DNA from: UBA5078 sp051252515
Lineage (GTDB): Bacteria > Pseudomonadota > Gammaproteobacteria > Pseudomonadales > Pseudohongiellaceae
DNA: 64,000 nt
Direction: 5' to 3'
NCBI GenBank assembly: GCA_051252515.1
Contig: JBPOFS010000004.1
Span: forward strand, 248,001 to 312,000
In this document: positions 8,664-18,260 of the stretch, piece by piece
How positions within the stretch are numbered: position 1 is the stretch's first letter
Layout: each line of letters starts with the position of its first letter
The notes under the pieces: generated by a model
Databases searched by the model: none
What the model saw: the letters and a program-made list of their open reading frames with translations, nothing else
What the model was told of the DNA's origin: nothing
Program-made: the position numbers and the translations under genes

Positions 8664-10787
8664 ATGAAGAACTTCGTCCGAATGACGTTACCAGCATGCA
8701 TAATCGCCGCGAATGCCGCTTATGCACAACCACAAAATGTCGAAGAAATTTTGGTCATTGGTGTTCAAGACACCCATACGGTACGCACTGACGATACGAT
8801 GGTTGCACCAGCCGATACTGCCGAACTTCTAAAGAGAATGCCCGGAGCAAACGTCAACAAGAACGGTGAACTGACCGGAATTGCACAGTACCGTGGCATG
8901 TATGGCGATCGTATCAACGTTTCTATCAACGGTAGTCACATTAACTCTGGTGGCCCCAATGCAATGGATGCCCCACTGCATTACGCCCCTGTTGCACTCA
9001 TTGAATCTCTCTCGATCAGCCGCGGTATTGTACCGGTCAGTATGGGGCAAGAGACCATTGGGGGGCATATGACGGCCGAAACCTATAGTGGAGAATTCGG
9101 AACGTCCGACTCTTTTGGTTTTGCAGGACGCGCCTATTTCGGTGGACAGTCGATCAACGAAGGACAAGTGGGTAGCGCCCTGCTTTCACTTGCCAATCGC
9201 AATCACATATTCCGTACCTTCTTAATGCATGAAAAAGGCGACAACTCCGAGTTCTCTGGCGGAACAATCCTGTCTTCTGAATATGACCGTGACCGTTGGG
9301 ATCTAGGTTATAGCTATCAGCGTGGCAGTCATGAGTTCACAGTTGATTTTGCTCGCAACAATACACTTAAAGCTGGCACGGCAGCGCTGCCGATGGATAT
9401 TCTCGCGCTAGATAGCGATCTGTTCCGAACCAAGTATGAATACAGTGGCGCGGACTACCGCATCACCGCTCGATACTCTAACGATGACATTTTGCACATC
9501 ATGAGCAACAACCAGTTGCGCCGTCCTCCGCAAACGGCAGCAGGGACACCCGACGGTATGCGCTTTAGAGACGCCCTTACCACAAGTGATAGCCAAGGCT
9601 TTTCCGTTAAGATTGAACGTGATGTAGACAATGGTGTTTGGAAGGCAGGTTTTGACGGCAACCTCGCTAAACACAATGCCTTGATCATGAACCCTAATGC
9701 GGCGGCATTCTATATCGACAACTTCAAAGACATCGAACGAGATGTTTTAGGGGTCTATGTCGAGCGTGAAATGTCAGTGGCAGATAATATGGGTCTTGAG
9801 TACGGTGTGCGTTATAACCGTGTCACTTCCGACTCGGGTCAAGTGGCAGCTAATCTCAACCCTATGAATGCCACTACTGGCATGCCTGTCATGATGAACG
9901 ATATGGCCCAGGCACTATTGAGCCGATTCAACAACAGTGACCTTTCCCAGACCGATGGCAATCTCGATTGGTTTACTCGTTTAAGCATTGAGAGCGGATA
10001 CGACACCACTTGGTATGTCGGTGCGGCTAGAAAATCACGCGCCCCTTCTTATCAAGAGCGGTATTTGTGGATGCCGATGACCTCAACAGGCGGGCTGGCT
10101 GACGGTAAAAACTACACGGGCAACCCTGATCTAAAACCAGAAGTTTCACACGAAATCGAAGTTGGTTTTGATTACGATGGTGACACCTTGTCGATCTATC
10201 CACGTGCCTATTACCGCGATGTCAGCGACTTCATTCAAGGTGTTCCAAGCACGGACATGATGTCGGTTAACTTCGCATTGATGATGGCCAATATGGGGAT
10301 GGGAGCACCAGACCCACTACAGTTTGCGAACGTAGATGCTAAGTATTACGGCTTTGATGTGGAAGCCTCACTGCAGTTTAGTGACAGCATTGACCTGCGC
10401 TCTGTGGCTAGCATTGTGCGCGGCAAACGCAAAGACATCTCCGATGATCTTTACCGCATTTCACCAGACAATTTATTGTTAGCTGTGGATTATCACCGCA
10501 ACAACTGGTCCACTAGTTTTGAAACAGTTTTCTATGCCTCACAGAATCACGTTTCGCAAACAAATCTAGAGGCCGAAACTGACGGGTACACAGTGGTTAA
10601 CCTCACCGGACGTTGGAATGTGAGCCCAGATTTAGAGCTAGGTGCGGGAATTAACAATCTTCTAGATGAAGAGTATGAGGACCATTTGTCTGGATACAAT
10701 CGTGCTTATAACCCAGATATCGCTACCGGCGATCGCCTACCCGGTTTGGGACGCAGTTTGTATGCGCGTATGATGTGGTACTTCTAA
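8664..10787 (+). CDS. TonB-dependent receptor with methionine-rich loops, possible copper uptake
   Basis: The order is signal peptide (residues 1-21), TonB-box-like EEILVIG (about 27), plug domain (to about 150, with QYRGMYGDRINVSING and SISRGIVPVSMGQ), then a 22-strand barrel ending in aromatic residues (MMWYF). Three predicted loops are rich in Met: NPMNATTGMPVMMNDM near 400, MPMTSTGG near 470, and a segment near 529 with six Met in 16 residues. Met clusters on outer-membrane receptors suggest Cu(I) binding, as in the OprC/NosA class; this is inference. An imperfect inverted repeat (8629-8653) precedes the AAGGA ribosome site. A strong terminator follows. Confidence 0.9.
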   Translation: MKNFVRMTLPACIIAANAAYAQPQNVEEILVIGVQDTHTVRTDDTMVAPADTAELLKRMPGANVNKNGELTGIAQYRGMYGDRINVSINGSHINSGGPNAMDAPLHYAPVALIESLSISRGIVPVSMGQETIGGHMTAETYSGEFGTSDSFGFAGRAYFGGQSINEGQVGSALLSLANRNHIFRTFLMHEKGDNSEFSGGTILSSEYDRDRWDLGYSYQRGSHEFTVDFARNNTLKAGTAALPMDILALDSDLFRTKYEYSGADYRITARYSNDDILHIMSNNQLRRPPQTAAGTPDGMRFRDALTTSDSQGFSVKIERDVDNGVWKAGFDGNLAKHNALIMNPNAAAFYIDNFKDIERDVLGVYVEREMSVADNMGLEYGVRYNRVTSDSGQVAANLNPMNATTGMPVMMNDMAQALLSRFNNSDLSQTDGNLDWFTRLSIESGYDTTWYVGAARKSRAPSYQERYLWMPMTSTGGLADGKNYTGNPDLKPEVSHEIEVGFDYDGDTLSIYPRAYYRDVSDFIQGVPSTDMMSVNFALMMANMGMGAPDPLQFANVDAKYYGFDVEASLQFSDSIDLRSVASIVRGKRKDISDDLYRISPDNLLLAVDYHRNNWSTSFETVFYASQNHVSQTNLEAETDGYTVVNLTGRWNVSPDLELGAGINNLLDEEYEDHLSGYNRAYNPDIATGDRLPGLGRSLYARMMWYF

Positions 10788-10810
10788 TTACACAGACTTA
10801 TCTCAACAAT

Positions 10811-10838
10811 AAAAAAAGGGCCTTTCGGCCCTTTTTTT
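10811..10838. terminator. Bidirectional intrinsic terminator
   Basis: AAAAAAAGGGCC (10811-10822), loop TTTC, then GGCCCTTTTTTT (10827-10838): a perfect 12-bp stem whose arms supply a T-tract on both strands. It ends the TonB receptor gene and also the convergent PQQ dehydrogenase gene. Confidence 0.92.
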
Positions 10839-10856
10839 ATGCAACTGCGTTCAAAC

Positions 10857-12026
10857 CTAATTGGCTGGTTCTAAACGTACTATCGGTGTTGATGCCCCTG
10901 AACGATCCTCGATGGCAACATAAATGAAACCATCCGGTCCTTGACGAACGTCACGGATACGGCCGATATACGGCAGTAGAGTTTCTTCGGTAAGCACCTT
11001 AGTGCCGTCTTCGCTTAGCGTTAGACGCGCCAATTGCTCACCCGCGAGCCCACCGGCAATGATATTGCCGTTCCAGGCAGGAAAGCGTGAGCCACTGTAA
11101 ACAATCAGCCCAGACGCCGCGATCGAAGGAACCCAGAAATGAACCGGATTCTCCATCCCCTCACGGGCAATCGATTCGTGAATCGGCGTGCCAGGACCAT
11201 AGTTCAAACCACGCCCAACCACAGGCCAGCCATAATTTTTGGTAGGCGTGATCAAGTTAAGCTCGTCGCCACCTTGAGGACCGTGTTCGGTCATCCACAA
11301 ATTGCCATTCGAAGGATCGAACGCTAGGCCTTGTGGGCTGCGATGACCATAGCTCCATATTTCTGGCTTGATCCCCATTTGACCAACATAGGGGTTATCA
11401 GCAGGAACACTGCCGTCAGCATTCAAACGAACAACCACGCCTTGGTGATTAGATCGATCCTGCGCGGGGTGAGCCTCTAGGTCGCCATTTGGCGGAGCCA
11501 TACGATCGCCCAATGTCACGAACAGATAACCATCCGCGTCGAATGCTATGCGCCCACCATAATGGCCAGCACCGTTAGCATCAGCAGCGAAGATTTCTTC
11601 TACGTCTACTAGGCTGTCATTAACAAAACGTCCGCGCACAACAGCGGTGGTAGAGGTACCAAGCTCTGCAAGAGGTTTGGCGAAGCTGAGGTAGAGGTAT
11701 TGATTATTAGCAAAGTCTGGGTGGGGCAACACATCGAAAAGCCCTGCTTGTCCGCCAGTGGTGAACACTTCGGGTACGCCAGGCACTGCCGCTCCTAACA
11801 ATTGCCCGTCGCGAATAATGCGTAATCTTCCTGCCCGCTCTGTCACTAGCATGTCACCACCAGGTAACCAAGCCATTGACCAAGGTACTTGCAGCCCGTC
11901 AGCGACGGTCACTATACGAAAGTCGTGCAAGACAGATTTCTGCACCTCAGGTTGGGCCTGCACTGGTAACACACTGGCCACAGCAAGACTTAACGCGGCT
12001 GCTGTCAGTATTAATGGACGTAACAT
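10857..12026 (-). CDS. Soluble PQQ-dependent sugar (aldose) dehydrogenase, YliI-like
   Basis: A signal peptide (ending VLPVQAQ) precedes a six-bladed propeller of the soluble glucose/sorbosone dehydrogenase family. Diagnostic motifs are VPWSMAWLPGGDMLVTERAGRL, split here as VPWSMAWLP and TERAGRL, then GHYGGRIAF, WSYGHRSPQGLAF and TEHGPQGGDELN, which hold the catalytic His and the Ca/PQQ contacts. It would oxidise aldoses in the periplasm with PQQ. ATG 12026 is chosen because AGGAG lies 7 nt upstream; ORF starts at 12083 and 12032 fit less well. No PQQ synthesis genes are in the window. It is divergent from the alkene reductase gene. Confidence 0.9.
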   Translation of the reverse strand: MLRPLILTAAALSLAVASVLPVQAQPEVQKSVLHDFRIVTVADGLQVPWSMAWLPGGDMLVTERAGRLRIIRDGQLLGAAVPGVPEVFTTGGQAGLFDVLPHPDFANNQYLYLSFAKPLAELGTSTTAVVRGRFVNDSLVDVEEIFAADANGAGHYGGRIAFDADGYLFVTLGDRMAPPNGDLEAHPAQDRSNHQGVVVRLNADGSVPADNPYVGQMGIKPEIWSYGHRSPQGLAFDPSNGNLWMTEHGPQGGDELNLITPTKNYGWPVVGRGLNYGPGTPIHESIAREGMENPVHFWVPSIAASGLIVYSGSRFPAWNGNIIAGGLAGEQLARLTLSEDGTKVLTEETLLPYIGRIRDVRQGPDGFIYVAIEDRSGASTPIVRLEPAN

Positions 12027-12220
12027 AATCATTCTCCTATTTTTCTTGAATTGTAAGAGTTCTGACCGCATATAAGGCGACATCTTTGGGCTATATTCCG
12101 GCGCCTAGCTTGCATTCAATAACGTCAAACGTGTGCTCAGAAGACCGGATAGTTAAGAAAAACGTTTCCATGCCATGGACCGGCTTCAAATTCGAATCGC
12201 AAACAGAAAAGGTAAATGCT

Positions 12221-13273
12221 TTGAAAAGTTTATTTGATCAAATACAAATAGGGGATCTGACCCTTCCAAACCGCATCATTATGGCTCCTTTAACTCGCTG
12301 CAGAGCTAGTGCAGGGCGAGTGCCCAATGCTCTTATGGCAAAGTATTACACACAAAGAGCTAACGCAGGACTAATTATCAGCGAAGCCACCTCAGTCACG
12401 CCTATGGGCGTGGGTTATCCCAATACCCCAGGTATTTGGTCAGATGAGCAAGTTGAAGGTTGGAAATTAGTCACCGACGCCGTGCATAAAGCGGGCGGCC
12501 AGATTGTCTTACAGCTTTGGCATGTCGGACGTATTTCAGACCCAATGTATTTGGATGGTCAATCGACAGTGGCCCCTAGCGCCATCGCGGCCAAAGGGCA
12601 TGTGAGTTTAGTTCGCCCTGAGAAGGCCTACAGCACCCCTAGAGCATTAACTACAGATGAGATAGCGCAAGTGATCGAGGACTACCGCAAGGGAGCCGAG
12701 AACGCCAAGAAAGCAGGTTTTGATGGTGTAGAACTCCATGGTGCCAATGGTTACTTACTCGACCAGTTCCTACAGACCTCAACCAATAAGCGTGACGATC
12801 AATATGGCGGCAGTTTAGAGAATCGAGCACGCTTAATGCTGGCGGCGACAGATGCCGCTATTTCTGTGTGGGGAGCAAGCCGTGTTGGGGTCCATTTAGC
12901 GCCTCGAGCCGATGCCCATGACATGGGTGACGACAATCTTGTAGAGACTTTCACTTATGTCGCCTCTGAGCTGGGTAAGCGAAAAATCGCTTTCATTTGT
13001 ACCCGAGAAAATTTCAATGCTCCAGCGCTTACACCGGCCCTCAAAAAAGCGTTCGGCGGCACGGTCATCATCAATGAGCAGATGACTAAGGAGCAAGCCA
13101 TAGAGTTGATAGAGAAAGGGGATGGAGATGCTGTCGCATTCGGGCGCTTGTATATCGCTAATCCCGACTTGGTTGAACGTCTGCGCACTGACGCGCAACT
13201 CAACCCGTTGAATGCGGATACTATCTATGCCGAAGGCGAGACCGGTTATACCGACTACCCTGCTCTAGCGTAA
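12221..13273 (+). CDS. Old Yellow Enzyme family alkene reductase (NemA-like)
   Basis: An FMN TIM barrel with all family landmarks: LPNRIIMAPLTRCRA near the start, QLWHVGRIS, the substrate-binding GFDGVELHGANGYLLDQFL, and YGGSLENRARL, then the C-terminal phosphate loop GDAVAFGRLYIANPDLVERL. It would reduce activated C=C bonds, such as enones or N-ethylmaleimide, with NAD(P)H in the cytosol. The family N-terminus (SLFDQIQIGDLTLPNR) suggests the TTG at 12221, with AAAAGG 8 nt upstream, giving 350 residues; ATG 12170 or an extended frame from 12086 are alternatives. Start is uncertain; identity is not. Confidence 0.9.
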   Translation: MKSLFDQIQIGDLTLPNRIIMAPLTRCRASAGRVPNALMAKYYTQRANAGLIISEATSVTPMGVGYPNTPGIWSDEQVEGWKLVTDAVHKAGGQIVLQLWHVGRISDPMYLDGQSTVAPSAIAAKGHVSLVRPEKAYSTPRALTTDEIAQVIEDYRKGAENAKKAGFDGVELHGANGYLLDQFLQTSTNKRDDQYGGSLENRARLMLAATDAAISVWGASRVGVHLAPRADAHDMGDDNLVETFTYVASELGKRKIAFICTRENFNAPALTPALKKAFGGTVIINEQMTKEQAIELIEKGDGDAVAFGRLYIANPDLVERLRTDAQLNPLNADTIYAEGETGYTDYPALA

Positions 13274-13279
13274 CTGTGG

Positions 13280-13315
13280 CGGCACAAGGGGCTTAGTGAT
13301 GAGCCTTTTGTGCCG
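13280..13315. terminator. Hairpin between convergent genes, possible terminator
   Basis: A 14-bp stem (13280-13293 with 13302-13315, two G-U pairs, 8-nt loop) lies between the alkene reductase and M48 protease genes and overlaps the latter's stop codon. There is no clear T-tract on either side, so termination is only probable. Confidence 0.45.
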
Positions 13316-15218
13316 TCTCAATCGGAATCGGAGGTATCGGACAGTCTAAAGTAGCGCCGATCGCTCTGAAAACTTCGAGCTCTTGCGCACTAGCAACGCC
13401 ATCAGCTGCGATGACAATTGCACAGGCCTTTAAAAACGCAGGTTTTTGCAAAGGCTTCATACTCTTAAGCGCATCGAGCGCTGTGTTGATTTGCGTAATA
13501 CTCATAGTGTCGCGCGCCGGTAACTTCACGACATCAATATTCAAAGTTTCGAGCGCTTGCTGATAGATAGATTCTTCATCAGCACTAGTAGATTGTCCGG
13601 CCATTGACACGAATGCCAAGATCATCTGACATTCCTTCGCAAGATGCTTCAAAGAGTGGTGTGCGGTGTGATGAAGTCTGTTCTTGGGTTGGAACACAGC
13701 CTCCAATTGATGCAAGACTACTCGTTGCAGAACCCATTCCCACAAACTTGTACGCCCATCACTTTGTATCAACACTTGCAGGTTTTCTTTGAACTTTGAA
13801 AATTGTTCAGGGCTTAATTGACGCAGCGCTGGCAAGCACACATTGACCAAGGGCAAGCGGTACTCTGTTTGCAATTGAATCTGCTTGGATTCCAACTCAA
13901 CAAGCGCCTTAAACACAGCGACATCGGCCGATTGCTCCAGCGCAGTAAGCTGTTGCTCACGCAATGCTTCCGACTCGTCTAATAGCAATAAGTAAATGAC
14001 TGCCCTGGCGCTAAATGGGTCTCGAGCAGCTTCAACGAAGGCATCAGGGATAGCCGCCAAAATAGTTTTGGCCTGCTCAAGATTGGCCTCTTGTAGCTTA
14101 CCGGTCTTAGCTAAGAGCGAATCGATAAGAACCAATGCACTCAAGGCACTCATGGCTTGTTCTGGAGATGCAGCACTGGCCTTCGCGCTAGATGGCGCCG
14201 ATGCCACTTTAATATCTCTATTGGGCAAATCAAAACTTCCATCCCATTGCGGCTGAAGCTGTTTAATGCGCTTTTCTAGCGGTGGATGCGTGGCGAAAAG
14301 TGAGTTGATTGAGGAGCGCACTCCGTTCCCAAACAACGAGTGACTAATCTCCGCTGCGCCTGGGTTATCCAAGATAGAGCCTGTTTCATTTGCGCCGATA
14401 CGCTTTAATGCATCAGCTATGCCATCAGGGTTGCGTGTGTATTGCACGGCAGAGGCATCGGCTAGAAATTCGCGCTGACGGCTTACTGCGGATTTGATCA
14501 AATTTCCAAAAAACGTCCCGGCGAAGCCTATGACCACAAGGCCAATTCCGACTACCGCAAGGTTATTACCATTTTTAGAACGACGAGAATACATAGTAGT
14601 CCGCATCAAGTAATAGCCAATGATGCCCAGCACCATGATCCCGTGCAAAATCCCTATCAGGCGGATATTGATGCGCATATCCCCGTGTAAAATATGGCTG
14701 AACTCGTGTGCGATAACGCCTTGTAGCTCGTCACGACTTAAGCTTCTAATCGCGCCACGGGTAATGCCTATTACCGCATCGCTTGTACTATAGCCTGCAG
14801 CAAAAGCGTTGATCGCGCTCTCTTCCAAAATGTAGACAGGCGGCACCGGCATTCCCGATGCGATCGCCATCTCTTCCACGACATTGAGAATGCGTTGTTC
14901 GTCCAAATCCTCACTGCCCGAGACAACGAGACGTCCCTGCATCATTTCGGCAATGCGGGCACCACCACCAGACAAACTGATCATCTTGTAAAGTGAGCCA
15001 AACCCTACAACCGCAAGGACAGCCACACTGACATAAGCAAACAGACGCCAGTCAATGCTCTGAAACATCGGGACATCGATCGTTTCAGCAAAGGCGCCTA
15101 ATGCGAAGAGTATTAAAAGATTGGTAATAGCGATAAGGCTGATAAGAGATAAAACGAACAAGCCCACAAGCCTGACCGTGTTCTTACGGGCAATGTCCTG
15201 TGATCGGAAAAAATCCAT
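13293..15218 (-). CDS. M48 family membrane metalloprotease (HtpX-like) with C-terminal extension
   Basis: Two N-terminal membrane helices (about 15-45 and 58-80) precede the zinc site HEFSH (171-175), followed by further helices (about 185-240) and the downstream Glu region REFLADASAVQ. This is the HtpX/Oma1-type layout. After HPPLEKRIKQLQP the protein continues for about 320 more residues in a helical region without motifs I recognise; HtpX itself is about 290 residues. The LemA gene is upstream, 23 bp away, and LemA-M48 pairs are common. It probably degrades misfolded membrane proteins. The C-terminal part may bind partners; this is inference. Confidence 0.9.
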   Translation of the reverse strand: MDFFRSQDIARKNTVRLVGLFVLSLISLIAITNLLILFALGAFAETIDVPMFQSIDWRLFAYVSVAVLAVVGFGSLYKMISLSGGGARIAEMMQGRLVVSGSEDLDEQRILNVVEEMAIASGMPVPPVYILEESAINAFAAGYSTSDAVIGITRGAIRSLSRDELQGVIAHEFSHILHGDMRINIRLIGILHGIMVLGIIGYYLMRTTMYSRRSKNGNNLAVVGIGLVVIGFAGTFFGNLIKSAVSRQREFLADASAVQYTRNPDGIADALKRIGANETGSILDNPGAAEISHSLFGNGVRSSINSLFATHPPLEKRIKQLQPQWDGSFDLPNRDIKVASAPSSAKASAASPEQAMSALSALVLIDSLLAKTGKLQEANLEQAKTILAAIPDAFVEAARDPFSARAVIYLLLLDESEALREQQLTALEQSADVAVFKALVELESKQIQLQTEYRLPLVNVCLPALRQLSPEQFSKFKENLQVLIQSDGRTSLWEWVLQRVVLHQLEAVFQPKNRLHHTAHHSLKHLAKECQMILAFVSMAGQSTSADEESIYQQALETLNIDVVKLPARDTMSITQINTALDALKSMKPLQKPAFLKACAIVIAADGVASAQELEVFRAIGATLDCPIPPIPIETAQKAHH

Positions 15219-15241
15219 GTTCGCTCTCTCTTATCGCATAA

Positions 15242-15838
15242 TTAGAATGATACTTTTGGTGCTTCTTGAATTTGCTCGCTGTCGGCAAATTGTAAAAGCG
15301 AAGCGTCTTGAGCATGACCAAACATTCCTGCGAATACAACAGGAGGAAAGGACTGCTTATAGGTGTTGTACATCATCACTTGATCGTTGAAGGACTGTCT
15401 CGCAAATGCGACTTTGTTCTCGGTACTGGTCAACTCTTCACTGACCTGCATCATGTTCTGATTCGCCTTGAGGTCAGGATAGGCTTCCATCACAACGTTT
15501 AAACGTCCCATGGCCGCGCCTAACGCCCCTTCTTGACCAGCAAGGTCTGACATAGCTGCCGCATTGCCTGGGTTGGCCGCAGCCGCTGCTAGGCCATTGG
15601 CTGCCGCGTTACGAGCCGAGATAACGGCTTCTAAAGTTTCGCGCTCATGCCCCATATACGCTTTAGCGGTTTCAACAAGATTGGGAATTAAGTCATAACG
15701 ACGTTTAAGCTGCACTTCGATCTGCGCGAAGGCATTCTGATAGCGATTTCGAAGACTAACGAGTTGATTGTAAATCGCAATAGCGTAAAAAAAGATAGCG
15801 GCTATTAGGGCTAGTACAACGATCATTGTAATACTCAT
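15242..15838 (-). CDS. LemA family protein
   Basis: One N-terminal membrane anchor (residues 4-24) is followed by a helical-bundle domain: LVSLRNRYQNAFAQIEVQLKRRYDL, here recognisable by RYQNAFAQI and LKRRYDLIPNLVETAK, plus AYPDLKANQNM and RQSFNDQVMMYNTY. These are hallmark LemA segments, and 198 residues is normal. The ribosome site AAGGAGG lies 4 nt before the ATG. It is the first gene of a probable LemA-M48 protease operon. The general function is unknown; it is likely an anchored adaptor exposed to the periplasm or cytosol. Confidence 0.93.
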   Translation of the reverse strand: MSITMIVVLALIAAIFFYAIAIYNQLVSLRNRYQNAFAQIEVQLKRRYDLIPNLVETAKAYMGHERETLEAVISARNAAANGLAAAAANPGNAAAMSDLAGQEGALGAAMGRLNVVMEAYPDLKANQNMMQVSEELTSTENKVAFARQSFNDQVMMYNTYKQSFPPVVFAGMFGHAQDASLLQFADSEQIQEAPKVSF

Positions 15839-15863
15839 GACGCCTCCTTATTGACGAAGAAGA

Positions 15864-15891
15864 CGCGAGCGAGAGTCATCTCTCACTCGCG
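15864..15891 (-). terminator. Hairpin after the PQQ dehydrogenase gene
   Basis: CGCGAGCGAGAG (15864-15875), loop TCAT, CTCTCACTCGCG (15880-15891): an 11-pair stem with one mismatch, directly between the PQQ dehydrogenase stop and the LemA ribosome site. On the minus strand the run after it is only pyrimidine-rich, so read-through into lemA is possible. Confidence 0.5.
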
Positions 15892-15900
15892 CAGTTTTGT

Positions 15901-18096
15901 TTATGGCAATGCAAGCGCAACGATACGCGCCGCTTCACCAAGCGAGCTCACAGACATCACTATAAATTGTTTGCCATTAACCATATACGTCATTGGCACA
16001 CCAGTGACAGTCCCTGGCATCATTAATTTAGCAACGATGTCGCCTGTAGTCTTATCAAACGCCCATAGTGCATTCTCACCACCTGGGCCTTCGCCGGCAA
16101 ACAATAACGTCTTAGTCAGTACTAGACCAGAGCGTGTTGGCTTGCCTGTGCGACCAATATCGACGCCTTTCAGCAATGGGTGATTCTTGATTGAATCCGG
16201 AGTATCACCATTGGGAATTACCCACTTGTGATCGCCCGAGCTCATATCGATAGCTGTAATACGGCCATAGGGCGGCTTCACTAGCGGAATACCATCAAGA
16301 GAAGGCGTTCGGCTTCCGCCTTGGATGTAGTCCACGCTAGAGGCATTAGGCTCGTTTGTCAGAGACAACACACTAGTGGCCGTGCGTGAAGGCACATATA
16401 GCAACCCTGTTTCTGGATCATAGGCGGCGCCTTCCCAGTTGGATCCACCCGTAGATGAAGGCAGGTGCAATGTGCCCTGAGAGCCATCTTTTGGGTCTTC
16501 AAACAATGAAGGAGGCGTGAACACCGAGGTGCTAAAGCGGAAACGTGATGCAGTCTCTTTAGCTAGCGCCAGAATCTCCGGAGTAAAGTCGACTAGGTCC
16601 TCTTCCTGAAACCCCTGTCGGTCATAAGGCAGTGGCTTCGTTGGGAAAGGCTGCGTTGCAGCAGTCCACTCTCCAGGCACATCAGTTTGCGGAACAGCTC
16701 GCTCCTCAACGGGGAACAATGGTTCGCCTGTCGCTGGGTCAAACATAAACAAATGCGATTGCTTCAAGGTTTGAATCAATGCGCGCTTGCCGCTTGGCAG
16801 AGTCGCTAAGATAGGGGCCGACGGTGTATCCCAGTCCCAAATGTCATGGTGTGTCGTCTGGAAGTGCCAGCGCATTTCACCCGTCTTATAATCGACAGCT
16901 ACAGTTGAGCTTGCGTAAAGATTATTGCCTGGACGGTCGCCGCCGTAGCGATCGCCAGTGGCGGATTCGACCGGAAGGTAAACCACACCTAGCTCTTTGT
17001 CCGCTGACATTGGCGCCCAAACACCGGCGTTACCAGTGAACTCAGCGCCGGCCAACCATGTCTCAGAGCCTGGCTCACCCGATTCTGGAATCGTTTTGAA
17101 GGTCCATAGTAATTCACCCGTGGTCGCATCAAAACCGCGTACATCGCCCTTTACATTGCTGGACGATACTGGACGCATACCCACTAAGTGTGCCGCACCG
17201 GTAATCACCACGCCGTCTATCGCCATTGGCATAAACGACATACCGATATCAATCCCGTCACGCCCTGGTCCAAGACGAAGCCCTTTCTGCAGATCAACCC
17301 AACCAGCATCACCAAAGGTTTCAATCTCACGGCCAGTATCCGCATCCAAGGCTACTAAGAAATAGCCTGGAGTGATCACAAAGATCACATCGCGACCATT
17401 ATCGTTGTAATACGTTAGCCCCTTACCGGACCCTTTCCGTGGAGCCGCATCAAAACGTGCGCCTTCATCGGGACGCCACATCCACTGAATCTGACCAGAC
17501 TCAGCGTTGAGCGACACCACATTTCGCGTCGCGCCTGCAGTTGTGTAAATATTGCCATTCACCATCAAAGGCGTTGTTACACTAAATGCCTCTGGTGAAG
17601 GGCCATATGAACCAGTATCAAACATCCACGCGATTTCAAGGTTGCGAACATTGCTAGCATCAATTTGATCTAAAGGAGCATAGCGATTTGCATGCTCTGT
17701 CCCGTTGAAGTGAGTCCACTCAACAGTGTTAGTGTTAATTTCTTGAGCAGCGGCCGGCGTAATCGTTAAGGCTTCTAGCTGTGCACTGCTTAGCTGGCCC
17801 CCAGGCACAGGGACGTTACCTGCTGACAAAATAAAAGCGGTGACGTCAAGGTATTGATCATTAGTAAGTGAACCAGGTGTTTCGGCAGGCATAGTCGTAC
17901 GAATGAGGTTGTAGAGCTCCCCACCACTGCGACCAAGCCAGTTTCCACGTAACCGGGCATCCATCTCCACCGGGACGTGACATCGAGAACATTCGGCCTG
18001 AAACACTTCTTGGCCTCTAGAAACGTTAGCATCTTGCGCGTTGGCGCTAGCAATGCCACAAAGGCTCAGAAGTAGGAATATTGATAATCTTGACAC
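15901..18096 (-). CDS. PQQ-dependent dehydrogenase with N-terminal cytochrome c domain
   Basis: A signal peptide (residues 1-20, ending ASANAQ) is followed by a c-type haem domain with CSRCH at 36-40 and a likely Met ligand region near TTMPAETPGSLT. After about residue 115 comes an eight-bladed propeller of the quinoprotein alcohol/glucose dehydrogenase class (WTHFNGTEHANRYAPLDQI, HHDIWDWDTPSAP, YVPSRTATSV). It should oxidise an alcohol or sugar in the periplasm and pass electrons through its own haem. The start GTG 18096 has AAGGAG 7 nt upstream; longer frames to 18234 lack this. The P460-like gene lies 164 bp upstream in the same direction. Substrate unknown. Confidence 0.88.
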   Translation of the reverse strand: MSRLSIFLLLSLCGIASANAQDANVSRGQEVFQAECSRCHVPVEMDARLRGNWLGRSGGELYNLIRTTMPAETPGSLTNDQYLDVTAFILSAGNVPVPGGQLSSAQLEALTITPAAAQEINTNTVEWTHFNGTEHANRYAPLDQIDASNVRNLEIAWMFDTGSYGPSPEAFSVTTPLMVNGNIYTTAGATRNVVSLNAESGQIQWMWRPDEGARFDAAPRKGSGKGLTYYNDNGRDVIFVITPGYFLVALDADTGREIETFGDAGWVDLQKGLRLGPGRDGIDIGMSFMPMAIDGVVITGAAHLVGMRPVSSSNVKGDVRGFDATTGELLWTFKTIPESGEPGSETWLAGAEFTGNAGVWAPMSADKELGVVYLPVESATGDRYGGDRPGNNLYASSTVAVDYKTGEMRWHFQTTHHDIWDWDTPSAPILATLPSGKRALIQTLKQSHLFMFDPATGEPLFPVEERAVPQTDVPGEWTAATQPFPTKPLPYDRQGFQEEDLVDFTPEILALAKETASRFRFSTSVFTPPSLFEDPKDGSQGTLHLPSSTGGSNWEGAAYDPETGLLYVPSRTATSVLSLTNEPNASSVDYIQGGSRTPSLDGIPLVKPPYGRITAIDMSSGDHKWVIPNGDTPDSIKNHPLLKGVDIGRTGKPTRSGLVLTKTLLFAGEGPGGENALWAFDKTTGDIVAKLMMPGTVTGVPMTYMVNGKQFIVMSVSSLGEAARIVALALP

Positions 18097-18260
18097 ACAC
18101 ACTCTCCTTACTTGTCTATTTCTTGTAAAACTTTTGCAGGGGCGGGATATTACTGGGTTTCTGCTCTTACGAACAGGCGATAATGTAGGGCTAATCCTAA
18201 AAACTAGCCCTCTCAACGCTAAAAGCAATGGCATCCCCCCAAGCGGGTAAGGAGGTTATG

